Part shown: positions 43,791 to 53,900 of the stretch, piece by piece
Numbering within the stretch: the first letter of the stretch is position 1
Layout: each line of letters begins with the position of its first letter
Source of the DNA: Pedobacter alluvionis
GTDB lineage: Bacteria > Bacteroidota > Bacteroidia > Sphingobacteriales > Sphingobacteriaceae
Direction: 5' to 3'
Assembly: GCF_003664035.1 (NCBI RefSeq)
Contig: NZ_RCCK01000015.1
Coordinates: 248,001 to 312,000 of the forward strand
Length of the DNA stretch: 64,000 bases
Notes under the pieces: model-generated
Told to the model about the DNA's origin: nothing
What the model saw: only the letters and a program-made list of their open reading frames with translations
Database searches by the model: none
Position numbers and translations under genes: made by a program

Positions 43791-44030
43791 ATGTCTGCAA
43801 GGAACGAAAAAGGCAAAAACATCCTTTATCTGTTTCTCTTGTTAACAGTGTTTACTACCGCATGTAAAAAAGCATCGACTGATGAAGATATAGCGGCAAA
43901 TATCGATTTCGGATCGGCTGGAACCTGGATCGATGCGGTTAACGCCGGTATTAATTTAGGTACCGGTATTTACTCACAAACTTTAGCTCCTGGCGAATAC
44001 CATATTTTTAGTAAAATGGCTTTAAAGTAA
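43791..44030 (+). pseudogene. Internally deleted remnant of a SusG-type amylase lipoprotein
   Basis: A 79-residue frame from ATG 43791. It has a full lipoprotein signal (ILYLFLLLTVFTTAC, then KKAS) and then passes within ten residues into a segment with GSAGTWIDAVNAGINLGTGI and LAPGEYHIFSKMALK. This end resembles, from memory, the C-terminal beta-domain of Bacteroidota alpha-amylases (xGTWxD ... LxPGExHI(Y/F)). The reading is that the catalytic barrel was lost by an in-frame deletion, leaving the two ends joined. It stands at the end of the starch locus, where susG is expected. A short independent lipoprotein cannot be excluded. The frame opens further upstream (to 43701) only through repeat DNA. 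Confidence 0.5.
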
Positions 44031-44249
44031 TTTAATTTACAAATAGATGCTGCATCATAATCATAAGTATAGAATTATCATCCTGTGTAGTTTAAGCGTA
44101 ACGTTAAATAAAGACTTTACTGCAGTATTACTGCATGTTTTTGAAGAATCGGTATACCAAAAGCAGTGCTGGCTTTTATGGTAACATTTCTAATGCGCTT
44201 TTTGATTAACGCTGCAATAGTTTGATATTTAGCAACCAAACCAAACTAG
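44031..44249. other. Gap with no recognised element
   Basis: 219 AT-rich bases between the amylase remnant and the S10 gene. No gene, clear promoter or hairpin is seen. Confidence 0.3.
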
Positions 44250-45809
44250 ATGAAATTCAGATTTATACTCGCTACATTTTTAAGCACGGGCATTTTTGCG
44301 TATGCACAACAAGGACCAAGAAAAGGCCAATCAAAAGAAACCATAACCACTACGCAGGTTACCGTTAAAGACGAAGCTAAATCCTCTACAAACGAACGGA
44401 ATATTAATGTAGAGAGCTCTGTAATTACCAATCATTCGGTAAATATTAATGGCAAAGCTGTTCCGTATAAAGCCACTACAGGTACATTACCAGTTTGGGA
44501 TGAAGATGGAAAACCGATTGCTGGTTTGTTTTATACTTACTACGAACGGAGCGACGTGCAAAATCGGGACGGACGGCCTTTAGTGATTTCTTTTAACGGA
44601 GGTCCGGGCTCAGCTTCAGTTTGGATGCACATTGCCTATACCGGTCCGGTAGTGCTGAATATTGATGATGAAGGTTATCCCGTACAGCCTTATGGTTATA
44701 AAGAAAATCCATATTCTATTTTGGATATGGCCGATATTGTATATATAGATCCGGTTAACACAGGTTATTCCAGAGCGGTGAGCAAAGATATTCCAACCAA
44801 TAAATTTTTTGGTGTCCGTGCCGATATTAAATACCTTGCCGAGTGGATCAATACTTTTGTAACCCGTAATAACCGATGGGCTTCGCCAAAGTTTTTAATT
44901 GGCGAAAGCTATGGCACTACACGTGTTTCAGGCTTAGCTTTAGAGCTGCAAAACAGTCAATGGATGTATTTAAATGGTGTGGTATTGGTTTCGCCAACCG
45001 AACTCGGTATTGAGCGTAGCGGTCCTGTTGATGCCGCTTTGCGTTTACCGTATTTTGCGGCTACCGCATGGTACCATAAAGCTTTATCAGAAGATTTACA
45101 GGGCAAAGATTTAACGGATATGCTTCCTGAAGTAGAAGGTTTTACCATTAATGAGTTAATTCCTGCTATTTCGCAGGGTGGGATGCTGAGTGCTGATAAA
45201 AAGAAGGCCATTGCCGTAAAAATGGCACGTTACTCCGGTCTTTCAGAAAAAGTGATATTAGATTATAACCTCAACGTACCGACTGATTTCTTCTGGAAAG
45301 AGCTGTTGAGAGATAAAGGTTTTACCGTTGGCAGGCTAGATTCTCGTTATCGTGGCATAGATAAAATGAGTGCAGGTGAAGGACCCGATTATAATGCAGA
45401 GCTAACTTCCTGGCTGCATTCCTTTACGCCAGCTATCAATATGTATATCCGCAACGAATTGAATTATAAAACCGATTTGAAGTACAATATGTTTGGTTCC
45501 GTTTACCCATGGGATAAAAGTGGCGATCAGACCGGAGATAATCTGCGTCAAGCCATGGCGCAGAATCCATATCTGCATTTATTGGTGCAGTCGGGCTATT
45601 ACGATGGAGCCTGCGATTATTTTAATGCCAAATATAGCATGTGGCAGTTGGATGCCGCCGGTAAATTGCAAGACCGCATGAGCTGGGAAGGTTACCGGAG
45701 TGGGCACATGATGTATTTACGTAAAGATGATCTGAAAACGGCCAATAACCATATCCGTGAGTTTATCAAAAAAGCATTACCAAAAGCAGGCGAGGCTGCT
45801 AAGTTCTAA
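44250..45809 (+). CDS. Secreted S10-family serine carboxypeptidase-like protein
   Basis: 519-residue exported protein; signal KFRFILATFLSTGIFAYAQ. It follows the peptidase S10 pattern: the oxyanion segment SFNGGPGSASVWMHI, the nucleophile Ser220 in FLIGESYGTTR, the acid Asp452 in QSGYYDGACDY and the base His486 in YRSGHMMY. All three catalytic residues are present. Residues about 25-60 are a low-complexity polar linker. Members release C-terminal residues from peptides, while some plant relatives are acyltransferases. It is probably periplasmic. It is not part of the starch pathway and seems to be expressed alone; no terminator or partner is evident on either side. Confidence 0.88.
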   Translation: MKFRFILATFLSTGIFAYAQQGPRKGQSKETITTTQVTVKDEAKSSTNERNINVESSVITNHSVNINGKAVPYKATTGTLPVWDEDGKPIAGLFYTYYERSDVQNRDGRPLVISFNGGPGSASVWMHIAYTGPVVLNIDDEGYPVQPYGYKENPYSILDMADIVYIDPVNTGYSRAVSKDIPTNKFFGVRADIKYLAEWINTFVTRNNRWASPKFLIGESYGTTRVSGLALELQNSQWMYLNGVVLVSPTELGIERSGPVDAALRLPYFAATAWYHKALSEDLQGKDLTDMLPEVEGFTINELIPAISQGGMLSADKKKAIAVKMARYSGLSEKVILDYNLNVPTDFFWKELLRDKGFTVGRLDSRYRGIDKMSAGEGPDYNAELTSWLHSFTPAINMYIRNELNYKTDLKYNMFGSVYPWDKSGDQTGDNLRQAMAQNPYLHLLVQSGYYDGACDYFNAKYSMWQLDAAGKLQDRMSWEGYRSGHMMYLRKDDLKTANNHIREFIKKALPKAGEAAKF

Positions 45810-46396
45810 AATTTTAGCGTTGAAAAATTCCTGTGCACGTTGCAATTAAATCTGTCAACCCTTTTAGGTTTATTGAAGCGCAGTTGCAGTATAATGATTA
45901 TTGTTCGTCCTGCTTTGCGCTATATCTTTTTTATTGTTCATGTCATGCTGAGGCACGAAGCATCTCACCCCGATGAAACAGATGCTTCGTTCCTCAGCAT
46001 GACAGCAATTTGAAGGTAGTGCTGTAAAAAAGTATGCCGCTCCAATCAGGGCTAGCTAGGTTAGGACGGTGGCACGGAAACCCGGCATAGTTGCACAGGC
46101 AGGTGTAAAATAAACCCGACTTAGTGGATGCTCCCGATTTAATCACTTATTTTTGTTGTTTTTATGGTTTGATTGCTTGTTTCACAGGTTTCATCGGAGC
46201 AGAAACGGGGGCGGGACAGAACCAAACCAAAGCACTACTGCAATTGCTTTTCAAATCCTGAAGAATAAAAAGAATAGTAAAAGACTATTTACGATGCTAT
46301 TTTCCTTTATGCTAACGCGATTTACTCCGGCAAAAAAGCAAACAAAAAACTGTTCACTGCAAACTAAAAATAATTACTTATTTTTGTGGTTCAATT
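45810..46396. repeat. Gene-free stretch with a 25-bp-arm hairpin and accA promoter
   Basis: At 45941-46004 is an inverted repeat with arms TGTCATGCTGAGGCACGAAG and CTTCGTTCCTCAGCATGACA (25 bases each with flanks), a dispersed type also echoed near 56741. The block 46020-46260 is GC-richer and repeat-like; an open frame at 46153-46428 overlapping the accA start lacks family features and is judged spurious. TATTTTTG boxes occur at 46148-46155 and 46379-46386, the latter 10 bases before accA. Confidence 0.55.
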
Positions 46397-47359
46397 ATGC
46401 AGCAAATAAAAACATCATTCGATTTTGAAAAACCTATTGCCGATTTAGTTCAGCAGATAGAAAAGGTTAAGCAAGTTGCCGAAAAAACTAAGGTAGATAT
46501 GTCTGCCACTTTAGACGAGCTTGATGGTAAATTAGATGAAACTACCAATAACTTATATAAAAATTTAACCGGTTGGAACAAGGTTCAGATGAGCCGTCAC
46601 CCAGATCGTCCACAAACTCTTGATTACATTAACATGATCTGCGATGATTTTATCGAGATGCATGGTGATAGAACGGTTAAGGATGACAAAGCGATTATCG
46701 GTGGTTTTGCTTCCATCAATGGTCAAACGGTAATGGTTATCGGTCATCAAAAAGGTAAAAATACCAAAGAGCGTCAGTTTCGCAATTTCGGTATGGCCAA
46801 CCCGGAAGGTTATCGTAAAGCTTTGCGTTTAATGCGTTTGGCTGAAAAGTTTAATAAACCGGTTGTCTCTTTTATCGATACAATGGGTGCTTACCCTGGT
46901 TTAGAGGCAGAAGAGCGTGGACAAGGTGAAGCTATTGCCAGAAACTTATTGGAAATGTCTATCCTTCGCGTGCCGATTATTTGTGTTGTAGTAGGTGAAG
47001 GTGCTTCCGGAGGTGCTTTGGGCATCGGTATCGGTGATAAGGTATATATGTTAGAACACACCTGGTACTCGGTAATCTCTCCTGAATCTTGCTCATCTAT
47101 TTTGTGGAGAAGCTGGGATTTTAAAGAGAAAGCTGCTGAATGTTTGAAATTGACTTCCGATGATATGTTTGGCAACAAATTAATCGATGGCATTATCCCA
47201 GAACCCCTTGGTGGCGCTCACCAGGATCCGGAGTTAATGGGTAAAACTTTAAAAGATTACCTAATTAAAGATTTAGCTGCTTTAGGTAAACTAAAAACAG
47301 ATAAACTGATCGAACAACGAATTGATAAATTCTGTGCGATGGGTGTTGTAAACGAGTAA
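46397..47359 (+). CDS. accA: Acetyl-CoA carboxylase carboxyltransferase subunit alpha
   Basis: 320-residue cytoplasmic subunit that, with AccD, moves the carboxyl group from biotin to acetyl-CoA in the first step of fatty acid synthesis. The N-terminal coiled-coil (DFEKPIADLVQQIEKVKQVA) is followed by RHPDRPQTLDYINMICDDF, then the crotonase-like core with IGGFASINGQTVMVIGHQKG, FIDTMGAYPGLEAEERGQGE and VGEGASGGALGIGIGDKVYM. ESCSSILW and the C-terminal helices complete the fold. The size is standard. It is a single gene with its own likely -7 box and a terminator after it; AccD is not in the window. Confidence 0.97.
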   Translation: MQQIKTSFDFEKPIADLVQQIEKVKQVAEKTKVDMSATLDELDGKLDETTNNLYKNLTGWNKVQMSRHPDRPQTLDYINMICDDFIEMHGDRTVKDDKAIIGGFASINGQTVMVIGHQKGKNTKERQFRNFGMANPEGYRKALRLMRLAEKFNKPVVSFIDTMGAYPGLEAEERGQGEAIARNLLEMSILRVPIICVVVGEGASGGALGIGIGDKVYMLEHTWYSVISPESCSSILWRSWDFKEKAAECLKLTSDDMFGNKLIDGIIPEPLGGAHQDPELMGKTLKDYLIKDLAALGKLKTDKLIEQRIDKFCAMGVVNE

Positions 47360-47380
47360 TCATTAACTAAAATAAATTTG

Positions 47381-47414
47381 AATCCTGTTTGGCAATGCTA
47401 AACGGGATTTTTTT
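47381..47414 (+). terminator. Terminator of accA
   Basis: AATCCTGTTT pairs with AAACGGGATT (one G-T) and is followed by six or more T, 21 bases after the accA stop. Confidence 0.75.
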
Positions 47415-47457
47415 GTGGTTAACCCGATGGGTTTATTACGGGGCGCCCTAGACTTCT

Positions 47458-47541
47458 CGTCATCTCGACTGAAGCGCAGCGAACGGAGAGATCTATCTTG
47501 ATAGATTTCTCGGCTACGTTGCACTCCGCTCGAAATGACGC
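47458..47541. repeat. Inverted repeat of the TCTCGACTGAAGCGCAGCGA type
   Basis: Arms CGTCATCTCGACTGAAGCGC and GCACTCCGCTCGAAATGACG enclose AGATCTAT...ATAGATTTCT. It is the same family as 25391-25483 and 27234-27275. Confidence 0.65.
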
Positions 47542-47548
47542 TCTGTTT

Positions 47549-47581
47549 AAACCTCGCAGGTTTTTAAAACCTGCGAGGTTT
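47549..47581. repeat. Perfect 16-bp-arm hairpin
   Basis: AAACCTCGCAGGTTTT is exactly complementary to AAAACCTGCGAGGTTT across one T. It lies between two convergent terminators and may be a dispersed repeat or help end transcription. Confidence 0.65.
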
Positions 47582-47587
47582 GTTCAA

Positions 47588-47622
47588 TAAAAAAAGCAGC
47601 TGCAAATTAATGCAGCTGCTTT
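47588..47622 (-). terminator. Terminator of the downstream DUF2723 gene
   Basis: AAAGCAGCTGCA, loop AATTAA, TGCAGCTGCTTT: a perfect 12-bp stem. Read on the minus strand it is followed by a T run (the A run at 47588-47595) and lies 26 bases past the stop of the gene at 47648. Confidence 0.85.
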
Positions 47623-47647
47623 GTAAACTTATTTTCAGATCCGCTTG

Positions 47648-50600
47648 TTATTGTGGACCCTGTTGCGGGAAGAACATTGATAAACGGCCTTCGAGGTTGT
47701 TGAATGTTTTCTGCAGCTTATCACTCAATTTATCCTGACCTGCAGCTTTACTCGTTTTAATCATTCGGTCCAGATAATATAAGCCGGTTTGAATATTCTG
47801 CGATCCGGTTAAACCTTTCGATTGTGAAATATCAGCCAGATAGTTTAATTCCTTATTGATATAATCGCCAGATTTGTCTAAAATATCATTTGCTCTGGTA
47901 GTTTCACCTAGTTTATATAAGTTTTCAGCCATATAGAATTTCACTACAACGGTACGGATGCCGAAGAATTTATCAGGCATTACCGCGAAATATTTATCTA
48001 CTACTTTTTTAGCTTCAGTAGTTTTACCTTCTTTAATTAAGCTGTTGGTTAAGCTACTGAAGAGATTCGTGAAAATGAAAGTATCATCTGATGATTGCGG
48101 ATCTAAATATTTAGCGGTTTTCATATTTCCCCACTTAAATTTAGTCATCACGTTATTATACAAAATTGGGGTATTCAATTGCTCTGGTCTATCCTCAGAT
48201 GCTGTAGTGTCAGCTTTAAGCGGCAATAAACGCATGGCCAAACCTTCGCTGTATAAATACTTGTCTAAACCGTTATATTGCTCTGAAGGAACGGTAGACG
48301 CGAAATAAATCGGACGTTTCCAGTTGTTATGTGCAAGGATATCGAACATTGCCAAAGTTCCTTTAGTAACGTAACCTTTATTAAATTTCCAATCCATGGT
48401 GGTGGTAATTTTTGAAGCATCAGCTGCAGGCACTGTTCCTGTGCTGATTACCTGTTGTGGATCTACCGTAATTTTAAGGTTTTTAGTTGGCAGGAAGTTA
48501 GATTTTGATCCATCCTGCATGGCTACTTTATCGCTTTCATCGTTTGATAACAATAAATCAACTACATTTTTAAGCTCAACATTACCTGCAATTTTATAAT
48601 CATCATACGGCATTACATCTCTTTCACCCTGTACATATTGTTCAGGTTTCATGGTAATAGGCAATGGCGCCGATTCATTTTGTTTTTGTCTTAAACCATT
48701 GATGTACCAATCTGTATCAAATAAACTTAAGTTTACAATACGCACATCAGGCCGCACATTTTCTACTTCCTGGATATACCAGAGCGGGTAGGTATCATTA
48801 TCGCCATAAGTAAATAAGATGGCATTTGGTGCACAGGATTGTAAGTAATCCAGTGCAATATCATGAGGAACCATTTTGGTAGAGCGGTCATGGTCATCCC
48901 ATCCCTGCTCGGCCATAATTACCGGTGCAGCCAATAAACCAATCACAGTTGCACCAATGGCACCGGCAGTTGGGGTTAATTTTTTAAAAAGCCATTCTTT
49001 AATGGCGAGTGCCCCGAGCCCTATCCATATCGCAAAGGCATAAAAAGATCCTACATAAGCATAATCCCTTTCACGCGGCTCCATGGGCTTTTGGTTTAAG
49101 TATAATACAATGGCAATACCGGTAAAGAAGAATAACAAAGCCACAACGCCAGCATCTTTCTGGTTGCGTTTAAAGTGCCAAAGTGCGCCGATTATTCCCA
49201 TAATCAACGGTAAAAAGAAAAAACGGTTGTATGCTTTATTATCAACTGTTGATGGCGGTAAATGACTTTGATCGCCTTGACGCAATGCATCTATTGGTTT
49301 AATGCCGCTAATCCACGAACCCTCAAATCCACTACCTTGGCCTTGCTCGTCATTCTGGCGACCAACAAAATTCCACATGAAATAACGCATGTACATATAG
49401 CCAATCTGATAGCTGAACAAGAAACCAACATTATCTACAAGATTAGGATTTTTAGTATCATCTAAGCGCATCCATTCTTTATAAAAAGCCGCATGTTTAG
49501 GATCATCGCTATACATACGTGGCAGTAAAGTATTGTTGTTATACTCGTAATCGGTTTTTTTACCCGCTACTTCATATTTTTCTTTTCCTTTTCTCCAGAT
49601 GGTTTTTCCTTCTGTTACACCTGTTCTTTCAGAGTTATAATTAGGGCCGTAACCCAATGGCCTATCACCATATTGCTCACGGTTCAGGTAGCTTAAGAAA
49701 GAGAAAGCATCTTTCGGTGCGCTGTTATTTAAGTTCGGATCTGCTTTTGCCCTGATGATGATCATAGAGAAAGATGCGTAACCGAAAATGATTAATACGG
49801 TAGAGATTAAACCTAAGTTTAATAATTTCTTTTGATGCTTGATCGAATAACGGATTCCCCAAACCAGGGCGCCGATTAATAAAATGGCAAAGAATAAAAC
49901 GCCTGTTCCAAAACCAAGACCCAATGTATTCACAAAGAACAGATCGAAATAAGCACCGAATGAAACCAGGTATTGGATAATACCATACTGGATTACCGCT
50001 AAGATTAAAATACCAACAATAAGGGTTTTAATAATTCCCGATGTTGTTGCTTTATCTGTTCTTTTGAAATAATAAATGAAGGCAAGTGCAGGGATGGTTA
50101 ACAGGTTTAATAAGTGGATGCCAATTGATAAACCCATAATATAGGCAATAAACAATAACCAACGATCGGCACGTGGCTCATCGGCATGTGCTTCCCATTT
50201 AAGAATAGCCCAGAATACAATCGCGGTGAATAAAGAGGATTGTGCATAAACCTCAGATTCTACTGCCGAAAACCAGAAACTATCAGAGAAAGTATAAGCC
50301 AAAGCACCAACGGCACCTGCACCCATAATGCTGATCAATTTTCCTGTAGTTAATTCTTCACCAGCTTTTAATACTGTTTTTTTAGCCAATGCAGTGATGG
50401 TCCAAAATAAGAATAAGATAGTTGCCCCGCTTGAAACAGCCGAACCAACGTTCATCCAGTAAGCGATTTTAGTTAAATCTCCAGCTGCGAAAATGGAGAA
50501 AAAACGTTGGATCATTAAGAATAATGGTGCACCAGGCTGGTGAACAACCTGCATTCTGAATGCTGATGCGATAAATTCACCGCAATCCCAAAAACTGGCA

Positions 50601-50686
50601 GAAGGCTCTAAGGTTAAAACGTAAGTTAGTGTAGCAATTAAAAAGCAGATCCAGCCTACTATATTATTAACTTTTGAATAATTCAT
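47648..50686 (-). CDS. DUF2723 multi-spanning membrane protein (GT-C-like), copy 2
   Basis: 1012-residue membrane protein. The N-terminal motif FWDCGEFIASAFRMQVVHQP places acidic Asp34 and Glu37 in the first outside loop, the pattern used for catalysis in GT-C glycosyltransferases. About 12 hydrophobic helices reach residue 620. A soluble domain follows with ILFTYGDNDTYPLWYIQEVE, the highly conserved RPDVRIVNLSLFDTDWYING and a TPR-like end. The human relative TMEM260 has been reported as a protein O-mannosyltransferase, so a surface-protein glycosylation role is plausible but unproven for bacteria. It is closely related to the upstream gene at 50903 and separated from it by 216 bases with a terminator. 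Confidence 0.85.
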   Translation of the reverse strand: MNYSKVNNIVGWICFLIATLTYVLTLEPSASFWDCGEFIASAFRMQVVHQPGAPLFLMIQRFFSIFAAGDLTKIAYWMNVGSAVSSGATILFLFWTITALAKKTVLKAGEELTTGKLISIMGAGAVGALAYTFSDSFWFSAVESEVYAQSSLFTAIVFWAILKWEAHADEPRADRWLLFIAYIMGLSIGIHLLNLLTIPALAFIYYFKRTDKATTSGIIKTLIVGILILAVIQYGIIQYLVSFGAYFDLFFVNTLGLGFGTGVLFFAILLIGALVWGIRYSIKHQKKLLNLGLISTVLIIFGYASFSMIIIRAKADPNLNNSAPKDAFSFLSYLNREQYGDRPLGYGPNYNSERTGVTEGKTIWRKGKEKYEVAGKKTDYEYNNNTLLPRMYSDDPKHAAFYKEWMRLDDTKNPNLVDNVGFLFSYQIGYMYMRYFMWNFVGRQNDEQGQGSGFEGSWISGIKPIDALRQGDQSHLPPSTVDNKAYNRFFFLPLIMGIIGALWHFKRNQKDAGVVALLFFFTGIAIVLYLNQKPMEPRERDYAYVGSFYAFAIWIGLGALAIKEWLFKKLTPTAGAIGATVIGLLAAPVIMAEQGWDDHDRSTKMVPHDIALDYLQSCAPNAILFTYGDNDTYPLWYIQEVENVRPDVRIVNLSLFDTDWYINGLRQKQNESAPLPITMKPEQYVQGERDVMPYDDYKIAGNVELKNVVDLLLSNDESDKVAMQDGSKSNFLPTKNLKITVDPQQVISTGTVPAADASKITTTMDWKFNKGYVTKGTLAMFDILAHNNWKRPIYFASTVPSEQYNGLDKYLYSEGLAMRLLPLKADTTASEDRPEQLNTPILYNNVMTKFKWGNMKTAKYLDPQSSDDTFIFTNLFSSLTNSLIKEGKTTEAKKVVDKYFAVMPDKFFGIRTVVVKFYMAENLYKLGETTRANDILDKSGDYINKELNYLADISQSKGLTGSQNIQTGLYYLDRMIKTSKAAGQDKLSDKLQKTFNNLEGRLSMFFPQQGPQ

Positions 50687-50841
50687 TGGTTTATTTAATG
50701 ATATTAAAAATTGTTTTCACATAAAAATGCTGCCGAAATTAACTATTCTAGTCGATAAAACAGGTAAATTTTTGGATTGATTTAACAATTTTTAACGGCT
50801 TAAGGCCTTTAGCATAAAGGATTTTAATTTATTGGAGAAGC

Positions 50842-50883
50842 AAAAACCCATAGGCGGAAAGGTGAAATCTGCCTATGGGTTAA
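50842..50883 (-). terminator. Terminator between the two DUF2723 genes
   Basis: AACCCATAGGC pairs with GCCTATGGGTT (with a further GA/TC step) around a nine-base loop. On the minus strand it lies 19 bases past the stop of the 50903 gene and runs into TTTTTG. It suggests that the two paralogues are transcribed separately. Confidence 0.75.
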
Positions 50884-50902
50884 AATTTAGAATGTTTTTT
50901 GA

Positions 50903-53900
50903 CTAACCCGTTGCAAACGGCGTAAACCTGGTGATCAGGTCGTTATATTGTTTTTCGAGATTTTTACTTAACGCACCTTGCTTAAAAGCCTCAGTTAATT
51001 TTACCATTTGTCCCAAATAACCAAGGTAGAAACGAACATCCTGCTCTGATGACAACTGATTTTTGCTTTCCGAAACATCAGCCAGATGAGTGAGTTCCTT
51101 GCCTACATAGTCAGCAGTTTTTTTGATCATTGCATTTGCACGGTTTAAATCATTTAACCGATACAGGTTTTCAGTAAAATAATAGGTGCTCATTACCTGG
51201 CGCATACTGTAAAATTTAGCCGGAATTACCTCAGAATATTTATTTGCCACTTTTTTACTCTCCGCAATTTTACCTTCGTTGATCAAGCCAGTTAATAAAC
51301 CATTAAACATATTCGATAACATGGTCACATCATCAGCAGATTGCCTGTCTAAATGATTGGCATTTTTGATATTACCAAAACCATACACATTCATCAGGTT
51401 GTTATACAAAGGTTTAATGTTGATGCGCTCATAATCTTCTATAATGGCTGTATCGGGTTTTAACGGAAGCAGTCTTTTGTTCAATCCTTCCGAATAAAGG
51501 TATTTGTTCAATCCTACGTATTGCTCATCGGGCATGCCTCCGGTAAAATAAATCGGTCGTTTCCAATTGTTATGCGCCAAAATATCAAATAAAGCCAGCG
51601 TGCCTTTGGTTACATAATTCTGGTTAAATGTCCATTCCATACTGCTTGCTATTTTACCGGCATCCTCCTTGGGTACGGTTCCGGTATCCAAAACCTGTTG
51701 CGGATTCACCGCCAGTTTAAGATTTTTGGCTGGCAGCACATTGTATTTAGAGCCATCTGTCATGGTTACTTTATCTTCGTCGTGATCGGATAAAAGCACA
51801 TCTAAAATTTCCTGTAACTCAATATGCTGTGCAATCTTATAATCCTGATAGTACATAATATCCCTCGTGCCTTCAACGTATTGCTCATGCTTTAGCGTAA
51901 TAGGCAGGGGTGCTGATTCATTTTGCTTTCTGCGCATGCCATCAATATACCAATCGGCAGTAAATAAACTCAGGTTTACCACCCGCACATCCGGGCGTAC
52001 ATTTTCCACCTCCTGTGCATACCAAACCGGATAAGTATCGTTATCGCCATAAGTAAATAAGATGGCATTGGGTGCACACGATTTTAGGTAATTGACAGAC
52101 ATATCTCTCGCTACGTGACTATCAGAACGGTCATGGTCATCCCAGCCCTGGTTTGCCATTAGAATTGGGGCTCCAAATAAGGCAATAACTGATGCGAAAA
52201 TACTTGCGCGTGCAGGCGTTAGTTTCTGGAAAATAAAATCCTTTAATCCAAATACACCTAAACCGATCCAGATAGCAAAAGCATAAAAAGAGCCTACATA
52301 GGCATAATCCCTTTCACGCGGCTCAATAGGAACAGAGTTTAGGTAAACTACAATAGCCACACCAGTAAAAACGAAGAGTAAGCCGATAATGCCCGCATCC
52401 TTTTGATTGCGTTTGAAATGCCAAACGGCACCAATTAAGCCGATAATTAATGGCAAGAAGAAGAATCTATTGTATGCTTTATTTTCTACAATTGATGGTG
52501 GAAGGTTTTTTTGATTGCCAAGTCTGATTGCATCCAATGGTTTTACACCGCTAAGCCAATTGCCATCTTTTCCGCCAAACTGTCCATCTTCATTGTCCTG
52601 TCTGCCTGCAAAATTCCACATAAAATAACGCACATACATCTGTCCGGTTTGGAAAGAAAATAGATATTTTAAATTATCGATAAGTGTAGGTTTATGTTCA
52701 TCATCAAAACCCATATAACTTTTGTAAAATCTCACATGTTCGGGTTTATCGCTGTACATCCGTGGCATTAAAGTTTTATCAGCAAAAACATAAGCTGATT
52801 TTGTTCCTGCCGATTCATATTTTTTGTCGCCTTTACGGATAATTTTGCCCGTTTCTTTAATATCGATTTTTTCTGAATTGTAATTCTCCCCATAAAGTAA
52901 AGGCCTGTCCCCATACTGGTCGCGGCCCAGGTACCTCGAAAGTGAGAATACATTATCCACATTATAATTGTTCAGGTTAGGTTTGGCCTGTGCCCTGATA
53001 ACCAATAACGCAAAAGAACTGTATCCAAATAAAAGCAGTACAGTGAATAACAGGATCAGGTTTAAAGCCCTTTTGTTTTTAAGGATGGAATAACGGATGC
53101 CATAAACTAAGCTTCCGATCAATAAAACAGCAAAAAATAATATCCCAGAACCAAAGCCAAGGTTCATGGTATTCACAAAAAAGTAATCGAAGCTTGCAGC
53201 AAGTGATACCACGTATTGGATGATGCCAAATTGCACAACGGCTAAAATAGCAATGGAAACAAAAAATATTTTTAAAACACTTTGCCAGCTGGGCGCTGGA
53301 TTCTTTTTAAAATAATAAACAAATATTAATGCAGGAATGGTAAGCAGGTTTAAAATATGCACACCGATAGAAAGCCCCATTATATAAGCTACAAAAAGTA
53401 ACCAGCGGTCTGCTTTTGGTTCATCAGCCTGCGATTCCCATTTTAAGATACCCCAAAATACAATTGCACTGCAAAGCGATGACATGGCGTAAACCTCAGC
53501 CTCTACAGCAGAAAACCAGAAACTATCAGAAAATGCATAAGCCAAAGCCCCAACCAAACCGGCGCCCATAATGCCAATGATTTGCTGTTTGCTGATTTCT
53601 TCACCTTTTTTAATTACTGTTTTTTTTGCTAAAGCCGTAATAGTCCAGAATAAAAATAAAATGGTTCCTGCGCTTGCAAGGGCCGAAGCAATATTGATAA
53701 AGTAGGCTACTTTGGTTTTATCGCCAAAAGCGAATACCGAAAATAACCTTTGAATCATGGAAACTATTGGAGCACCGGGCTGGTGAACAACTTCCATTCG
53801 GAAGGCGGAAGAAATGAATTCGCCACAATCCCAGAAACTTACAGACTGATCTAAAGTTAAGATATACGTTAGTGAGGCAACGATAAAACAGAGCCAGCCT

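Noticed and set aside
46153..46428. 91-codon frame overlapping the accA start
   Set aside because: It runs through repeat-like DNA into accA in another frame and shows no conserved motif; the accA start and -7 box are better supported.
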